The position numbers were made by a program, and so were the translations under genes. A DNA stretch of 64,000 nt from NCBI RefSeq assembly GCF_900607235.1, contig NZ_LR027850.1:1-64000 (forward strand), given 5' to 3'. This DNA is from Olivibacter jilunii (GTDB taxonomy: Bacteria > Bacteroidota > Bacteroidia > Sphingobacteriales > Sphingobacteriaceae). A model generated the notes under the pieces. It saw only the letters and a program-made list of their open reading frames with translations. It made no database searches and had not been told where the DNA came from. Shown here in pieces: positions 1 to 9,745 of the stretch. Each line of letters starts with the position of its first letter. The first letter of the stretch is position 1.

Positions 1-101
1 ATACCGAAGGTATTTTCACTTATCAATAAGGCTATTCAGTAATCAAAGATTAATTAGCGGATTTGCTTATTAGTAAATAATAGTAATAAATAATTGAAAC
101 T

Positions 102-941
102 ATGAGAATGAAATTTCTTGTACTCATCTTATTGATGGGTGCTTCGGGGATATCCTATGCCCAAAATACCTTTCCCTCGACGGGGAATGTGGGGATAGGT
201 ACAAGCAGTCCAACGGCTCCTTTGGATATCAAGAAAAGTCCGGAATCCAATAGTGCAGAGCGATTTTTTAAGGCAACCGTTTCAGATGCTGTGGGTGACG
301 AGATAACTATAGAAAATGTAACGGGAATAAATGGCGTTTTCGTGCCGGGAATCAAAGGATTGAGGTCAACAGATAATCGATTCGCATTGACTTTACTGGG
401 TGTACTTGCCGGTTCAGACATTGATGCTGGAACTAATGCAGTAATGGCTTTTGATGCGCGTCTGACTACAAGCAAAATCGTTAACAGGCCTTTATTTGTT
501 TGGAAGAGCTATACAACCGATTACATGACAATGTCAAGTAATGGAAATCTGGGCATTGGCACAGCTACTCCACAGGCCAAACTAGCCGTAAACGGCAATA
601 TCCTAGCTAAAGAGATCAAAATAAAAACAGATATATCCGTTCCAGATTATGTTTTCGAACCGGATTATAAAATGCGATCACTTGCCGAAATCGAAAATTA
701 TGTAAAGGAACATAAGCACCTTCCGGAAATTCCTTCAGCGAAGGAAATTGGAGAGCAAGGGCTGGATCTGGCAACGATGAACCTGCTTTTATTGAAAAAG
801 GTGGAGGAGCTGACTTTGCATGCAATATATAATGAAAAAGCAAGGGAAGAACAGCAACTTTTGATTAAAAAACAAGAGAAGGCTATTGTTCAATTGACCA
901 AACGTATCGAATACCTGGAATCACCAGAACAAAACAAATAA
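102..941 (+). CDS. Secreted tail-fibre-like 'VGIGT' repeat protein
   Basis: 279-residue exported protein. A signal peptide ends near residue 20 (ISYA then Q). Two copies of the Bacteroidota fibre motif are visible, NVGIGTSSP at 29-37 and NLGIGTATP in the middle. The conserved tail block follows (PDYVFEPDYKMRSL, then HKHLPEIPS and a KKVEELTL helix), and the last ~50 residues look like a coiled coil. In known relatives this layout resembles phage tail-fibre or S74-type ends without the peptidase. It probably trimerises and is displayed or secreted, but its ligand is unknown. It leads an apparent operon: only 18 bases separate it from the following RHS-type gene. A paralogue at 4357-5181 sits in front of the second RHS gene, so the pairing itself looks functional. 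The ATG at 102 gives a clean signal peptide. Confidence 0.8.
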   Translation: MRMKFLVLILLMGASGISYAQNTFPSTGNVGIGTSSPTAPLDIKKSPESNSAERFFKATVSDAVGDEITIENVTGINGVFVPGIKGLRSTDNRFALTLLGVLAGSDIDAGTNAVMAFDARLTTSKIVNRPLFVWKSYTTDYMTMSSNGNLGIGTATPQAKLAVNGNILAKEIKIKTDISVPDYVFEPDYKMRSLAEIENYVKEHKHLPEIPSAKEIGEQGLDLATMNLLLLKKVEELTLHAIYNEKAREEQQLLIKKQEKAIVQLTKRIEYLESPEQNK

Positions 942-959
942 GTGCAATAAATCTTTTAT

Positions 960-3900
960 ATGAAGCATTATTATATAAGCGCAATTTTTCTTTTTATTTT
1001 TTCCGCATGTGTCTATGGGCAACAAGAAAACGGAGCAAATAGAGTTACCTTACCGTCCATCCAAAATCCGCAGGCGGCAAGTCTAGGAAAATTTGGGATG
1101 TACCCGGTGGCTGAATATACCGGTGTAATTCCAATAAATATCCCCCTTTTTGAAATTGATGTAAAAGGCTATAAAATACCTTTTTCCCTTTCTTATCATG
1201 CGTCGGGCATTAAGCTGCAGCAAATGGAAACCGAAGTGGGTTTAGGCTGGAGTTTATCGGGCATCGGCGTGATCAGCCGATCCGTTATCGGCGTTCCCGA
1301 TGAAAAAACAATGGGTAGTTATAATATTGTTCCCAAAACTGCTCCACAGCTAATCAGTGAAGCAAGTGGCGCCACATCTCAGTCTGATATTATGACCAAG
1401 AGGGTAAGGCTACGGGCGATTACCGAAGGAAAGGGCGAGGACACACATACAGATATTTATTTTTATAACCTACCTAAAGCGTCGGGCAAATTTATTGTAA
1501 ATAATAAAAACCAATATTATACGATTCCCTACGCACCTATTAAAATTGATAGGGGCACGGTTTTATCTAATCTTTATAACTCCTATCCTTTTATACTCAA
1601 AGACGATGAGGGGGCAGTGTATGAATTTAACAGTTATACTTATTCTGTTCCCGACAATTTTGAACCGTTGCAGGGAAATGCCATCATCAGCAGTTGGTAC
1701 GTAGATAAAATATCGTTGCCGCATTACAATGAAGTAGTCGATTTTCAATATAATGAGGTTTTTAATTTGGAAGAAACAATGTACCAGGAGCAGAGCATCG
1801 GTTATTCCCCCAATGCTGACGGTTCTTTAACGGCACTCGGAGGATCGATTTCTTTATCGCCCGGAAATATCAACCACAAAACCTATTTAGTCAGCCAAAT
1901 TACATATGGTAATGGTAAAGTAGTTTTTAACTATAAAGATTCTCCCAACCTGACTGTATCCCGCTCAAAATTCTTGGATGAAATCTTGATATACAATAAA
2001 GCAAATGAGCTGGTCAAAAAACTGACATTTAAATACGAAATACCGTCTTCCAGAGTGAAATTAACTGCCGTGACTACAGTCGATCTGACTAACCCGACCT
2101 TAAGTGGGGTTTATAAAATTTCATATAACAACCTGCATTTTCCAGGTAGAAATAACGGCTATGGATTTCAGAGCGATTACTGGGGGTATTATAATAGCGG
2201 TGGAAACACATCTTTCATTCCAAGCGTTCAAGTAAAAAAATCTTCCATCGGCGTATCTTCAGTAGCGCCTTGGGGTTATCAGCAAGAGCAAACCTATTCC
2301 GTTGGCAGTGCCAATAGGGCCGTGGACACCAACTTTAACCGGGCGGAGATGATTTCTAAGATCGTCTACCCGACGGGAGGTTATACGGAATTTGTTTTTG
2401 AATCCAATCGCATATTCGAGCAGGAAATCATAAGCCCTGACGTAACACATTGGTTTGGTGGGGGAACGAGTGGAAAGGGAAGTGCGACAAAAAGCGAGAA
2501 CGTTTATTTATTCTCTTATGAAGCCGGGAACGTTGCAAAATATAACACTCAACCTAAACTTAACCTCACATTTGGTCCTCCAACACCAATAAACGGTGCT
2601 GTGCGGGACTATACGCAATTGGTAACGTTAAAAGATCTGACCACCAATGCGGTATTGTTAACAAAATGGCATGATGCTAATCCATCGTTACCTCTTCAGT
2701 TTTCAAAAGATTTAAGTTTAGAGGTAGGACACAATTATGAGCTAAAGGTAACGATTTATGGTGTAAGCTCTTATACTAATGGCTATATGACATCAACGGT
2801 AGACGCCTCTGTTAGCTGGGTCAGTAATGCCAATATCCTGGGTGACGTTGAAAAAATTGTTGGGGGGCAACGAATTAAAAGTATCAAAAGCTACAATCAC
2901 GATGGTGTTCTTGTCAATAGCGAAGAATATCGGTACGGCACCAATGAAAGCGGTGTCGGAACATCACTTTTTGATCCTAAAATTTTCTATAAGAATTATC
3001 TCGATCAAAAAATGTACACCTTTTGGAGTGCGCCTGGTAATATGGCGAATCCAACAAGAAGGGTTGATTACTGGCAACGAAAATATTTTGGAATAAGCGA
3101 GTATTCCAGCGTGGGATTGAACGGGTGTCCTGCCTTTTACAGTCAGGTTACTCGATATACCCATTCAAATAATGGTACTTCGAAATTTAAGGAGGTACGA
3201 AATTATAAGCTCAATAATAGCAAAACCTATGAATCAGTTGATTACTTAAACTCCAAAAATTACGGTGCTTATTCATTTTTGCTTTTTAATCCTGTTCCCG
3301 TTAGCGAAATATCCTATAACAGCCTCAATCAGCCGGTTTTTAAAAAGGAGCGATCGTACTCATATTTCAAAGGGGCAGTTTTTACGCCTACCTTAGTGTT
3401 TGAGGATTATTATTTCGAGGTTCCCACCTATGCATTGCCGGGAGGTTATATCTTAGAACCTAATATCTCAACGGAATTTAGGTTTACAGGTTCGAATTTA
3501 CGAACCGAGGTCCAACTACCGATAAAGGAACTGGAAAAAATGTACACGTTTTCAAATGGAATAATACAGGATAGTATTATTCAAACCAAGGATTTTGAGT
3601 ATACAGCTGCCTATGTAATTCAGCCATCGTTGATAAAGCAGTCTGACTCTAGGTCAGGGGTTACTCAGATTAGAAACTATTATCCGGACGACATATCGTC
3701 TACGACCTTAAATGGGGGCAATTTGACTGCCGAACAGTTAAGTGCGATCCAGCTTTTGAAAAATAATAGCAGTCATCGGGTTGCCATGCCGATTCAGGCG
3801 GAAGTATATAACAATAGCAGCTTAGTTTCAATGCAAAGGAATCTTTATGGAAATTTTAGCGGCCAATCTCGCCTCAGTAAGGTAATTGAGAAAAAAGGTC

Positions 3901-4340
3901 TGTCTTCATCTTTTAATACATTGGCTGATTATCTGTCTTACGATACCTATGGTAATCCACTGGAAATAAAACAAAAAGAAGGAGCTAGTGCCGTCTATCT
4001 ATGGGGTTATAATGGGCAATACCCGATTGCTAAAATTGAGAATGCGACCTATGCGCAGGTACTGGCTGCTCTGGGTAGTAATAGCAGTACGATTATTTCC
4101 CAATTAAATTCTGCGACAGTGTCTGAAGCGCTTGTTCGAAGTACCGTTCAGACTCTTCGCACAGCTTTGACAAATGCACTGGTGACCACTTATACCTATA
4201 AGCCACTCGTTGGCATGACTAGCGCAACGGACCCATCGGGCAGGACCACCTATTACAATTACGACGGCTTTGGAAGGTTGAAGGAAACAAAGGATACCCA
4301 GAGCAAAACGACCGGTACCTATGAATACCATTACAGATAA
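960..4340 (+). CDS. RHS/YD-repeat family secreted protein without core or tip
   Basis: 1126 residues with a signal peptide of about 20 residues. The N-terminal region has the feature typical of Bacteroidota RHS-like proteins, a GLGWSLSGIGVISR block (about residues 95-108) after a region of beta strands. YD-type repeats appear at the far C-terminus (TYYNYDGFGRLKETKD). The reading frame stops soon after these repeats and lacks the RHS core (YLYNGKELQD / GARFYDP) and the DPxG tip junction that the downstream gene has. It may therefore be a shell half that works with the next RHS protein, or a tipless relative. Base composition is AT-rich (21 of 60 G+C at 3901-3960), in contrast to the next gene pair. 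It is co-directional and closely spaced with its neighbours. The exact role is inferred. Confidence 0.78.
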   Translation: MKHYYISAIFLFIFSACVYGQQENGANRVTLPSIQNPQAASLGKFGMYPVAEYTGVIPINIPLFEIDVKGYKIPFSLSYHASGIKLQQMETEVGLGWSLSGIGVISRSVIGVPDEKTMGSYNIVPKTAPQLISEASGATSQSDIMTKRVRLRAITEGKGEDTHTDIYFYNLPKASGKFIVNNKNQYYTIPYAPIKIDRGTVLSNLYNSYPFILKDDEGAVYEFNSYTYSVPDNFEPLQGNAIISSWYVDKISLPHYNEVVDFQYNEVFNLEETMYQEQSIGYSPNADGSLTALGGSISLSPGNINHKTYLVSQITYGNGKVVFNYKDSPNLTVSRSKFLDEILIYNKANELVKKLTFKYEIPSSRVKLTAVTTVDLTNPTLSGVYKISYNNLHFPGRNNGYGFQSDYWGYYNSGGNTSFIPSVQVKKSSIGVSSVAPWGYQQEQTYSVGSANRAVDTNFNRAEMISKIVYPTGGYTEFVFESNRIFEQEIISPDVTHWFGGGTSGKGSATKSENVYLFSYEAGNVAKYNTQPKLNLTFGPPTPINGAVRDYTQLVTLKDLTTNAVLLTKWHDANPSLPLQFSKDLSLEVGHNYELKVTIYGVSSYTNGYMTSTVDASVSWVSNANILGDVEKIVGGQRIKSIKSYNHDGVLVNSEEYRYGTNESGVGTSLFDPKIFYKNYLDQKMYTFWSAPGNMANPTRRVDYWQRKYFGISEYSSVGLNGCPAFYSQVTRYTHSNNGTSKFKEVRNYKLNNSKTYESVDYLNSKNYGAYSFLLFNPVPVSEISYNSLNQPVFKKERSYSYFKGAVFTPTLVFEDYYFEVPTYALPGGYILEPNISTEFRFTGSNLRTEVQLPIKELEKMYTFSNGIIQDSIIQTKDFEYTAAYVIQPSLIKQSDSRSGVTQIRNYYPDDISSTTLNGGNLTAEQLSAIQLLKNNSSHRVAMPIQAEVYNNSSLVSMQRNLYGNFSGQSRLSKVIEKKGLSSSFNTLADYLSYDTYGNPLEIKQKEGASAVYLWGYNGQYPIAKIENATYAQVLAALGSNSSTIISQLNSATVSEALVRSTVQTLRTALTNALVTTYTYKPLVGMTSATDPSGRTTYYNYDGFGRLKETKDTQSKTTGTYEYHYR

Positions 4341-4356
4341 AAAAGAGAATAAAATT

Positions 4357-5181
4357 ATGATCAGGTTCTTTATAAAAAGAAAAGCAATATCGCCCGATAA
4401 GATTATCGGAAGTGAAAATTCTTCAGGCCATATCCATCAATGCAGGAGGTTCCTGTTTATAGCATTCGCGCTGGGCTGTTCCTTCAGGGTTTCGGCGCAG
4501 ACCAACAGATTCCCGTCGGACGGCAATACCGGTATCGGTACGGTCAGTCCCGAGGCCAAACTGCACATCGTGGAAGGGAACAATACCTTCAGGTTCAACA
4601 GGGGGGCGCTCAATGTAACACCCAATATGTCCATCGGGACCTCGGGAGGTAAATCGCTTGCGGTGCTCTCGGGCCTGAACGGGACAGCCTCTGTTTTTGA
4701 CAATACGGGCACGTTCATGATCGCCGGCGATACCAGGGCCAATATAGATGGCGGTGGCAGCTCGGGAGGCACGCCCTACCTAACGGTCACGGGAGGCGGG
4801 TATGTGGGCATAGGTACGGTGAACCCACAGGAGCTGCTGACGGTGAACGGGATCATAAAGTCCAGGGAGGTAAAGGTGGAGAGCGGGGTATGGCCCGATT
4901 ACGTGTTCGCGGCGGGCTATAAAATGCCCGGTCTGGCGGAAGTGGAAAAATACATAAGGGAGCATGGGCACCTGCCGGGAATCCCGGGGAAGGAAGAGGT
5001 GGCAAGAGAGGGGGTCGGCCTGGCCGAAATGAACCGGAAACTGCTGGAGAAGGTGGAGGAGATTACCCTGCTGCTGATCGAAAACGAGAAGATAAGGGAA
5101 AGCCAGGCGAGGGAAATGAAGGAGCAGGCGGCACGGATAGACCGCCTGGAAGACCTGTTAACGACCGGTAAACGAAGATAA
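4357..5181 (+). CDS. Secreted tail-fibre-like 'VGIGT' protein, GC-rich paralogue
   Basis: 274 residues from the ATG at 4357. The frame is open from 4321, but that start would lie inside the preceding gene, and 4357 gives a plausible if long n-region followed by a hydrophobic stretch ending in VSAQ. It repeats the architecture of the first gene: NTGIGTVSP near the N-terminus, YVGIGTVNP in the middle, then PDYVFAAGYKMPGLAEVEKY, HGHLPGIPG and a C-terminal coiled coil. The match to the 102-941 product in the last 100 residues is obvious, but this copy uses G/C-ending codons almost throughout. The gene directly precedes the large RHS gene (12 bases between stop and start). It probably forms a surface fibre or chaperone partner for the RHS protein; that role is inferred from the repeated pairing. 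Confidence 0.75.
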   Translation: MIRFFIKRKAISPDKIIGSENSSGHIHQCRRFLFIAFALGCSFRVSAQTNRFPSDGNTGIGTVSPEAKLHIVEGNNTFRFNRGALNVTPNMSIGTSGGKSLAVLSGLNGTASVFDNTGTFMIAGDTRANIDGGGSSGGTPYLTVTGGGYVGIGTVNPQELLTVNGIIKSREVKVESGVWPDYVFAAGYKMPGLAEVEKYIREHGHLPGIPGKEEVAREGVGLAEMNRKLLEKVEEITLLLIENEKIRESQAREMKEQAARIDRLEDLLTTGKRR

Positions 5182-5193
5182 GACTTTAGCTAT

Positions 5194-8100
5194 ATGAGAT
5201 CGATCTACAAACTATACGCCGCTTCACTGCTGTTATCATTTACAGCTGTAAAGAGCCGGGCCCAGCTGGTACTGAGCAGCCCGAATACGACGGGGACCTA
5301 TACGAACGGGGTGAGCATCACGCTGCGGCCGGGTTTCAGCACGACGAGCTTCCATGCCTATATAACGAGCATATTACCGCCCGTGGCGCTGGGCAGCAGC
5401 CCCAGCGCGGACCGGAACTACATCCGGACGCGGACGTACCTGAGCCCCGCTGTGTCGGCCACACCGCAGACCAATGAGATCATGGAGGATATAAGCTATT
5501 ACGACGGGCTCGGACGACCTGTTCTAACAATCGGCACCAAGGCGGGCCCGAGCTACAAGGATATCATCAGTGCCCAGAGCTACGATGCCTTCGGGCGGGA
5601 GGACCGGAGCTACCTTCCGTATTCAAGCGGCTCGACGGCGAGCGGGAGCTATAAGGCCTCGGCGGTCACGGACCAGGCCGCCTTCTATAATACACCGCCG
5701 GCAGGGGTGGTGGCCATTGGCAGACCGGCAAGCGGTGTTACCCCTTCGTTCAGCCGTCCGGTGTACGAGGCGAGCCCGCTGAACCGGGTGCTGGAACAGG
5801 CCTTTCCGGGCGCCACCTGGCAGCCCGCCGCAACACGGGGCACCACTTCGGGGCGTACGGTGGTAACGGAATATACCACCAATAACACAACGGGCATTAC
5901 CGACCTGGTCAATACCCGGCTGGCCAGGCTGTACACGGTCACCTATGCAGCGGGTATACCCAAGCTGAACCTTGCGGGGAACTACGCAGCGAACCAGCTC
6001 TACGTAACGGTGAGGAAGGACGAGAACTGGACCGGGGGCAGCGGCTTTGCCGCCAGGCTGAATACCACGGAAGAGTATACCGACAAGCAGGGCAGAGTGG
6101 TGCTCAGACGTACCTTCAATGCCGACGGGAACAACAGCGGCACCCCCAACGAGATCCTGAGCACCTATTACGTGTACGACGATTTCGGCAACCTCTGCTT
6201 CGTACTGACGCCGATCTCGAATGCCGATGCGGCACTTCCCGCACAGGCAACGCTGGATGCCTACTGTTACCAGTACCGTTACGACAGACGGAACCGGATG
6301 ACACATAAAAAGGTGCCCGGCAAGGGGATGGAATATTTCAACTACAATCCCCTTGATCAATTGGTATTCCATATGACGGCCCGTGATTCGACGGAGGAGT
6401 ACAGCGGGTTCGGCAATGCCGATACCAGCCAGCGCTACCACCGTTTCTACAAATACGACGGCCTTGGCCGGATGATCATCACGGGGTGGGAGAAAGGGCG
6501 TGTGGGCCTGCAGTCGCAGATCGACCAGTGGATATCGGCACACCCGACGCATTGGGAGGAGCGCAGCAGTGCCACGGGGAACCTGCACGGTTACACCAAC
6601 AACGCCATGCCGCAGGATGCCTCGCTTTTCGATATATTGGAGGTTAACTATTACGACCGCTATGACGGTATCGGCCTGCCCGCCAATCTCAATAAGACCA
6701 CGGCCGCGGGCGTCTCGGCAAAGACCCAGGGTTTATTGGTCGCCAAAAAGACGAAAGTGATCGGCTCGAACAACGTCTACCTGTGGACGGTGTACTACTA
6801 TGACGAGCGGGGCGACAATATACGGACGCTGAGCCAGCACTATAAGGGCGGGGCCTATAACCTGAACAATTATGACGATGTCATCAACGAATATACCTTC
6901 ACGCACAAGCTGAGTAAAAGCATCCGCAGCCATTATGCGGGCGCTGTCACGGCAGCGTTGACGGTGACCACGGAGTACCGCTATGACCACCGCGACAGGC
7001 TGATCGATACCTGGAAGACGGTAACGGGGGGCCAGCGGACGCTGCTGGCACGCAACGAATACAACGAAATCGGCCAGTTGCGGAAGAAGAACCTGCACGG
7101 GGGCACGGACGGGAACGGCTTTGCCCAGAACGTGGCCTACAGCTACAATGCGCGGGGATGGCAGACGATCCGCGAGTCGCACCTGTTCTCGGAGAAGCTG
7201 TTCTACGATGACGGTTTTTACCCGCAGTACAACGGGAACATCAGCGCACAGGACTGGTGGCGCAACGGCGGGGTATATTCGGGCAATTATGCCTATGGCT
7301 ACGATTATACCAACAGATTGATCGAGAGCTTCCTTCCCAATGGCAAATGGCGCGAATGGGTGGTTTATGACAAGGTGGGGAACATCAAAGCGCTGAAACG
7401 TTACGACGGCGGGGGCGAGGTGGACAACCTGGCCTATGGCTACAATACATCCGGCAGGCTATCTACGGTGTCGGATGCGAACACGACAACGACGGCGGGG
7501 TTCATGCTGCCGGGAACGACCGGCTACACCTACGATGCCAACGGAAACATGACCAAGCGGGTGAACACGGCCAATACGGGGAACAACATCACGGCCACGG
7601 TGTACAATTACCTGGACCTTCCGCAGGCGGTGACGACCCCGACGGGCACGGTGAACTACACCTACGACGGTTCGGGCAGGAAACTGCGCAGGGTGACCGG
7701 CACGGAGACGGTCGACTATGTCGACGGCATCCAGTACCGGGGCACGGCCATCGACTTTATACAGACGGAGGAGGGACGGATCTACAACAGCAGCGGCACC
7801 TATGTGTACGAATATACGCTGACGGACCACCTGGGCAATGCACGGGCGAGCTTCGATATCAATAACGGCTCGGCACGGGAGATCCAGCACGATGACTACT
7901 ATCCTTTCGGACTTACTTTCAACAGTTATGTATCGGGCGTAAAAAATAACTATCTTTACAACGGAAAGGAATTGCAGGACAGGCTGAAGCAGTACGATTA
8001 CGGGGCGAGGTTCTATGATCCGATGATCGGCAGGTGGGGCAGCGTGGATCCTTTGGCTGAAAGCTTCGAATCACATTCACCGTACAATTACGGGCTGAAC

Positions 8101-8745
8101 AATCCGATTATAATGATTGACCCTACAGGTATGGCTGCGAGTCCAATTTATGATGAAGAAGGAAAGTTTTTGGGGACAGATGATCAAGGGCTTCAAGGGA
8201 AAGCTATTGTAATGAATCAAGAGAACTTCAAACAGGGAATGAGCCATGAAGATGCGCTGAAAAATAATCTGGGAGAAAAAGGCTTGAAAGATGAAGCGGC
8301 AAAATCCAATCTTTTAGAGAATTATGCCAGTTTGAAAGATCGACCCGATTATGATGGGCATGTAACCTTAGATGAGGCAAATAAATGGTTCAGAGAGGGG
8401 AATGGAGATCCTTTATTTGTCGATTTATCGAAAATCGATTTGTCCGCAATTAGTCAAAGTGATTTCAAAAGAGCTGGTAAGGTGAATTATTTTCAGACAT
8501 TGTTTAATTCTAAGGACGGGCGTGTATATGGCAATATAGGCTTGAAACTAGAGAATGGGCGTGCCAGAGGGGATTATGATACTTATGACTTCGACATAAA
8601 GAGGTTCGATTCTAAGACAACAAAAATGTCGCCAGCACAGCTGATTATCAGAAATGCTGCGACTCAAATAGGCAATGCTTATGCAGGTGAAGGTAAGGCT
8701 TATAAGATTTATTTTAATGGTACAGTATCAATCAGAAAAAAATGA
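5194..8745 (+). CDS. RHS repeat-associated core protein with variable C-terminal tip (candidate polymorphic toxin)
   Basis: 1183 residues. A signal peptide ends near residue 24. An N-terminal region of the DUF6443 type follows (DISYYDGLGRPV), then many YD repeats to about residue 890 and an RHS core with YYPFGLTFNSY, YLYNGKELQD and GARFYDPMIGRW. DPTGM lies at residues 976-980, the usual junction where RHS proteins release their tip. The last ~203 residues are the tip; it contains FLGTDDQGLQG and DYDTYDFDIK but I do not recognise a toxin family. DNA up to about 8050 is very GC-rich (39 of 60 at 7081-7140), while the tip is AT-rich (20 of 60 at 8401-8460), as expected when tips are exchanged by recombination. 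The stop overlaps the next start by 4 bases, the classic arrangement for a toxin and its immunity gene. Toxicity is inferred, not shown. Confidence 0.85.
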   Translation: MRSIYKLYAASLLLSFTAVKSRAQLVLSSPNTTGTYTNGVSITLRPGFSTTSFHAYITSILPPVALGSSPSADRNYIRTRTYLSPAVSATPQTNEIMEDISYYDGLGRPVLTIGTKAGPSYKDIISAQSYDAFGREDRSYLPYSSGSTASGSYKASAVTDQAAFYNTPPAGVVAIGRPASGVTPSFSRPVYEASPLNRVLEQAFPGATWQPAATRGTTSGRTVVTEYTTNNTTGITDLVNTRLARLYTVTYAAGIPKLNLAGNYAANQLYVTVRKDENWTGGSGFAARLNTTEEYTDKQGRVVLRRTFNADGNNSGTPNEILSTYYVYDDFGNLCFVLTPISNADAALPAQATLDAYCYQYRYDRRNRMTHKKVPGKGMEYFNYNPLDQLVFHMTARDSTEEYSGFGNADTSQRYHRFYKYDGLGRMIITGWEKGRVGLQSQIDQWISAHPTHWEERSSATGNLHGYTNNAMPQDASLFDILEVNYYDRYDGIGLPANLNKTTAAGVSAKTQGLLVAKKTKVIGSNNVYLWTVYYYDERGDNIRTLSQHYKGGAYNLNNYDDVINEYTFTHKLSKSIRSHYAGAVTAALTVTTEYRYDHRDRLIDTWKTVTGGQRTLLARNEYNEIGQLRKKNLHGGTDGNGFAQNVAYSYNARGWQTIRESHLFSEKLFYDDGFYPQYNGNISAQDWWRNGGVYSGNYAYGYDYTNRLIESFLPNGKWREWVVYDKVGNIKALKRYDGGGEVDNLAYGYNTSGRLSTVSDANTTTTAGFMLPGTTGYTYDANGNMTKRVNTANTGNNITATVYNYLDLPQAVTTPTGTVNYTYDGSGRKLRRVTGTETVDYVDGIQYRGTAIDFIQTEEGRIYNSSGTYVYEYTLTDHLGNARASFDINNGSAREIQHDDYYPFGLTFNSYVSGVKNNYLYNGKELQDRLKQYDYGARFYDPMIGRWGSVDPLAESFESHSPYNYGLNNPIIMIDPTGMAASPIYDEEGKFLGTDDQGLQGKAIVMNQENFKQGMSHEDALKNNLGEKGLKDEAAKSNLLENYASLKDRPDYDGHVTLDEANKWFREGNGDPLFVDLSKIDLSAISQSDFKRAGKVNYFQTLFNSKDGRVYGNIGLKLENGRARGDYDTYDFDIKRFDSKTTKMSPAQLIIRNAATQIGNAYAGEGKAYKIYFNGTVSIRKK

Positions 8746-9140
8746 AATTGGATAAAATAAAAGTTGTTTTAGGTCTAATGCTACCCGTTGTGGTGTGTTT
8801 GTCGTCGTGTTCTTATTCTTCGAGTGATTATACCGACGATTTAGGAGATGATTATTTGTTTGTGAGTGAGAGTAACGCTAATCAGATTATTAGCGGTCCA
8901 AATGATACTACTTTTCGCGGATTGATACCTTGTACAGTAATAGCTTATGAGTTCGATGGAAAGAACATTATTGCAAAACAGAAAAATAATCCGGAGTGTG
9001 ATGACAGGAATCTAACCGATACTTTGATAAGTTATTGGATAATAGATAAAAAGAAAAATATCAGTTATGGCCCTTTGGACTCTATGTCTTATATTCAGAA
9101 GAGGCAAGAACTATCGGTTTCCTCATCACTGAACTTTTGA
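8742..9140 (+). CDS. Small lipoprotein, candidate immunity protein for the RHS tip
   Basis: 132 residues with a lipoprotein signal (hydrophobic stretch, then LSSC with the lipid cysteine at residue 23). The mature part is acidic and has a DDLGDDYLFVSESN segment that reminds me of DUF3997-type lipoproteins; this is memory of a pattern, not a search. It starts inside the RHS stop codon (ATGA overlap), so it is translationally coupled to the tip, and it is followed by terminators. It has the same AT-rich composition as the tip. Position, coupling and composition suggest that it neutralises the tip in the periplasm or at the membrane. The alternative is an unrelated cargo lipoprotein. Confidence 0.7.
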   Translation: MKLDKIKVVLGLMLPVVVCLSSCSYSSSDYTDDLGDDYLFVSESNANQIISGPNDTTFRGLIPCTVIAYEFDGKNIIAKQKNNPECDDRNLTDTLISYWIIDKKKNISYGPLDSMSYIQKRQELSVSSSLNF

Positions 9141-9154
9141 TAAAACAAAATGTA

Positions 9155-9195
9155 CAAAAATATAGCCTCGGCAACCGTCGGGGCCATATTTTTAT
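9155..9195 (+). terminator. Intrinsic terminator after the RHS operon
   Basis: A strong hairpin, AAATATAGCCTCGGC paired with GTCGGGGCCATATTT around an AACC loop, followed by T-rich sequence. It lies 15 bases after the lipoprotein stop. Confidence 0.75.
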
Positions 9196-9216
9196 TGCGC
9201 ATAGGTCTTCCTTAGT

Positions 9217-9251
9217 AAGAAAGTCTGGCGGGCAATTGCCGGGCCTTCTTA
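9217..9251 (+). terminator. Second hairpin with T-rich tail
   Basis: AAGAAAGTCTGGC pairs with GCCGGGCCTTCTT around a GGGCAATT-type loop, followed by ATTT. It may serve as a back-up terminator for the operon on the left; it lies 69 bases beyond the stop of the minus-strand XRE gene. Confidence 0.5.
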
Positions 9252-9319
9252 TTTAAAATTGCTTGCGTTTGCTTGTTAAATTTTCACTTTTTTGCCAGGA
9301 TATGCGGCTATTGAGCGAG

Positions 9320-9727
9320 TTACTTTTGCTTATTTTTATACTCCTTGGCAAATTTCTTTAAAGCTGCAATTAGCATCGGGTTATTAACCATAACGACTTT
9401 GCCTTTCTTTTCGTCAAAATGCTCAACTTCGTAAGGTAAGCCCTCAATTTTATGGAGTCTGTTTAGCTCCTCCTCTAGTGCTTTTGCTAACCCTGTATTT
9501 ATCCGTCCTTGGGGCTCTAGAAGATCCCTATTATCCTTTTCCAGCAATTCGCCAATTTGATTCAAATTATCATCAGTTGGTTGAAAATTGTTTGAGTTCC
9601 AGCTACTAACAGTTGTATAGTCTACGTCTACCCATAGCGATATAAGTCGGGATGAAGCCCCCACATCTTTTGCTACTTGTTTGATTCTGTTACTACTTTT
9701 CTTATTTGGAGTCTTCTTCTTTGCCAT
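9320..9727 (-). CDS. XRE/Cro-like helix-turn-helix regulator
   Basis: 135 residues, very basic at the N-terminus (MAKKKTPNKKSS). A Cro/C1-type helix-turn-helix spans about residues 18-65 (SLWVDVDYTTVSSWNSN is the turn and recognition-helix area, then PTDDNLNQIGELL). A helical C-terminal extension of ~70 residues has no family that I recognise. It probably binds DNA and represses locally. Its start lies 19 bases from a near-consensus promoter (9746-9777) that points the other way into a gene-poor, structured stretch, so it may control that transcript and itself. No toxin partner is visible, but a solitary antitoxin-like repressor is possible. Confidence 0.7.
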   Translation of the reverse strand: MAKKKTPNKKSSNRIKQVAKDVGASSRLISLWVDVDYTTVSSWNSNNFQPTDDNLNQIGELLEKDNRDLLEPQGRINTGLAKALEEELNRLHKIEGLPYEVEHFDEKKGKVVMVNNPMLIAALKKFAKEYKNKQK

Positions 9728-9745
9728 AAAAATCTTCTTTTAAAG

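Noticed and set aside
5623-6588. A 321-codon open frame on the minus strand inside the GC-rich RHS gene
   Set aside because: High GC suppresses stop codons in the antisense frames. The product is low-complexity and the sense frame is a clear RHS protein.
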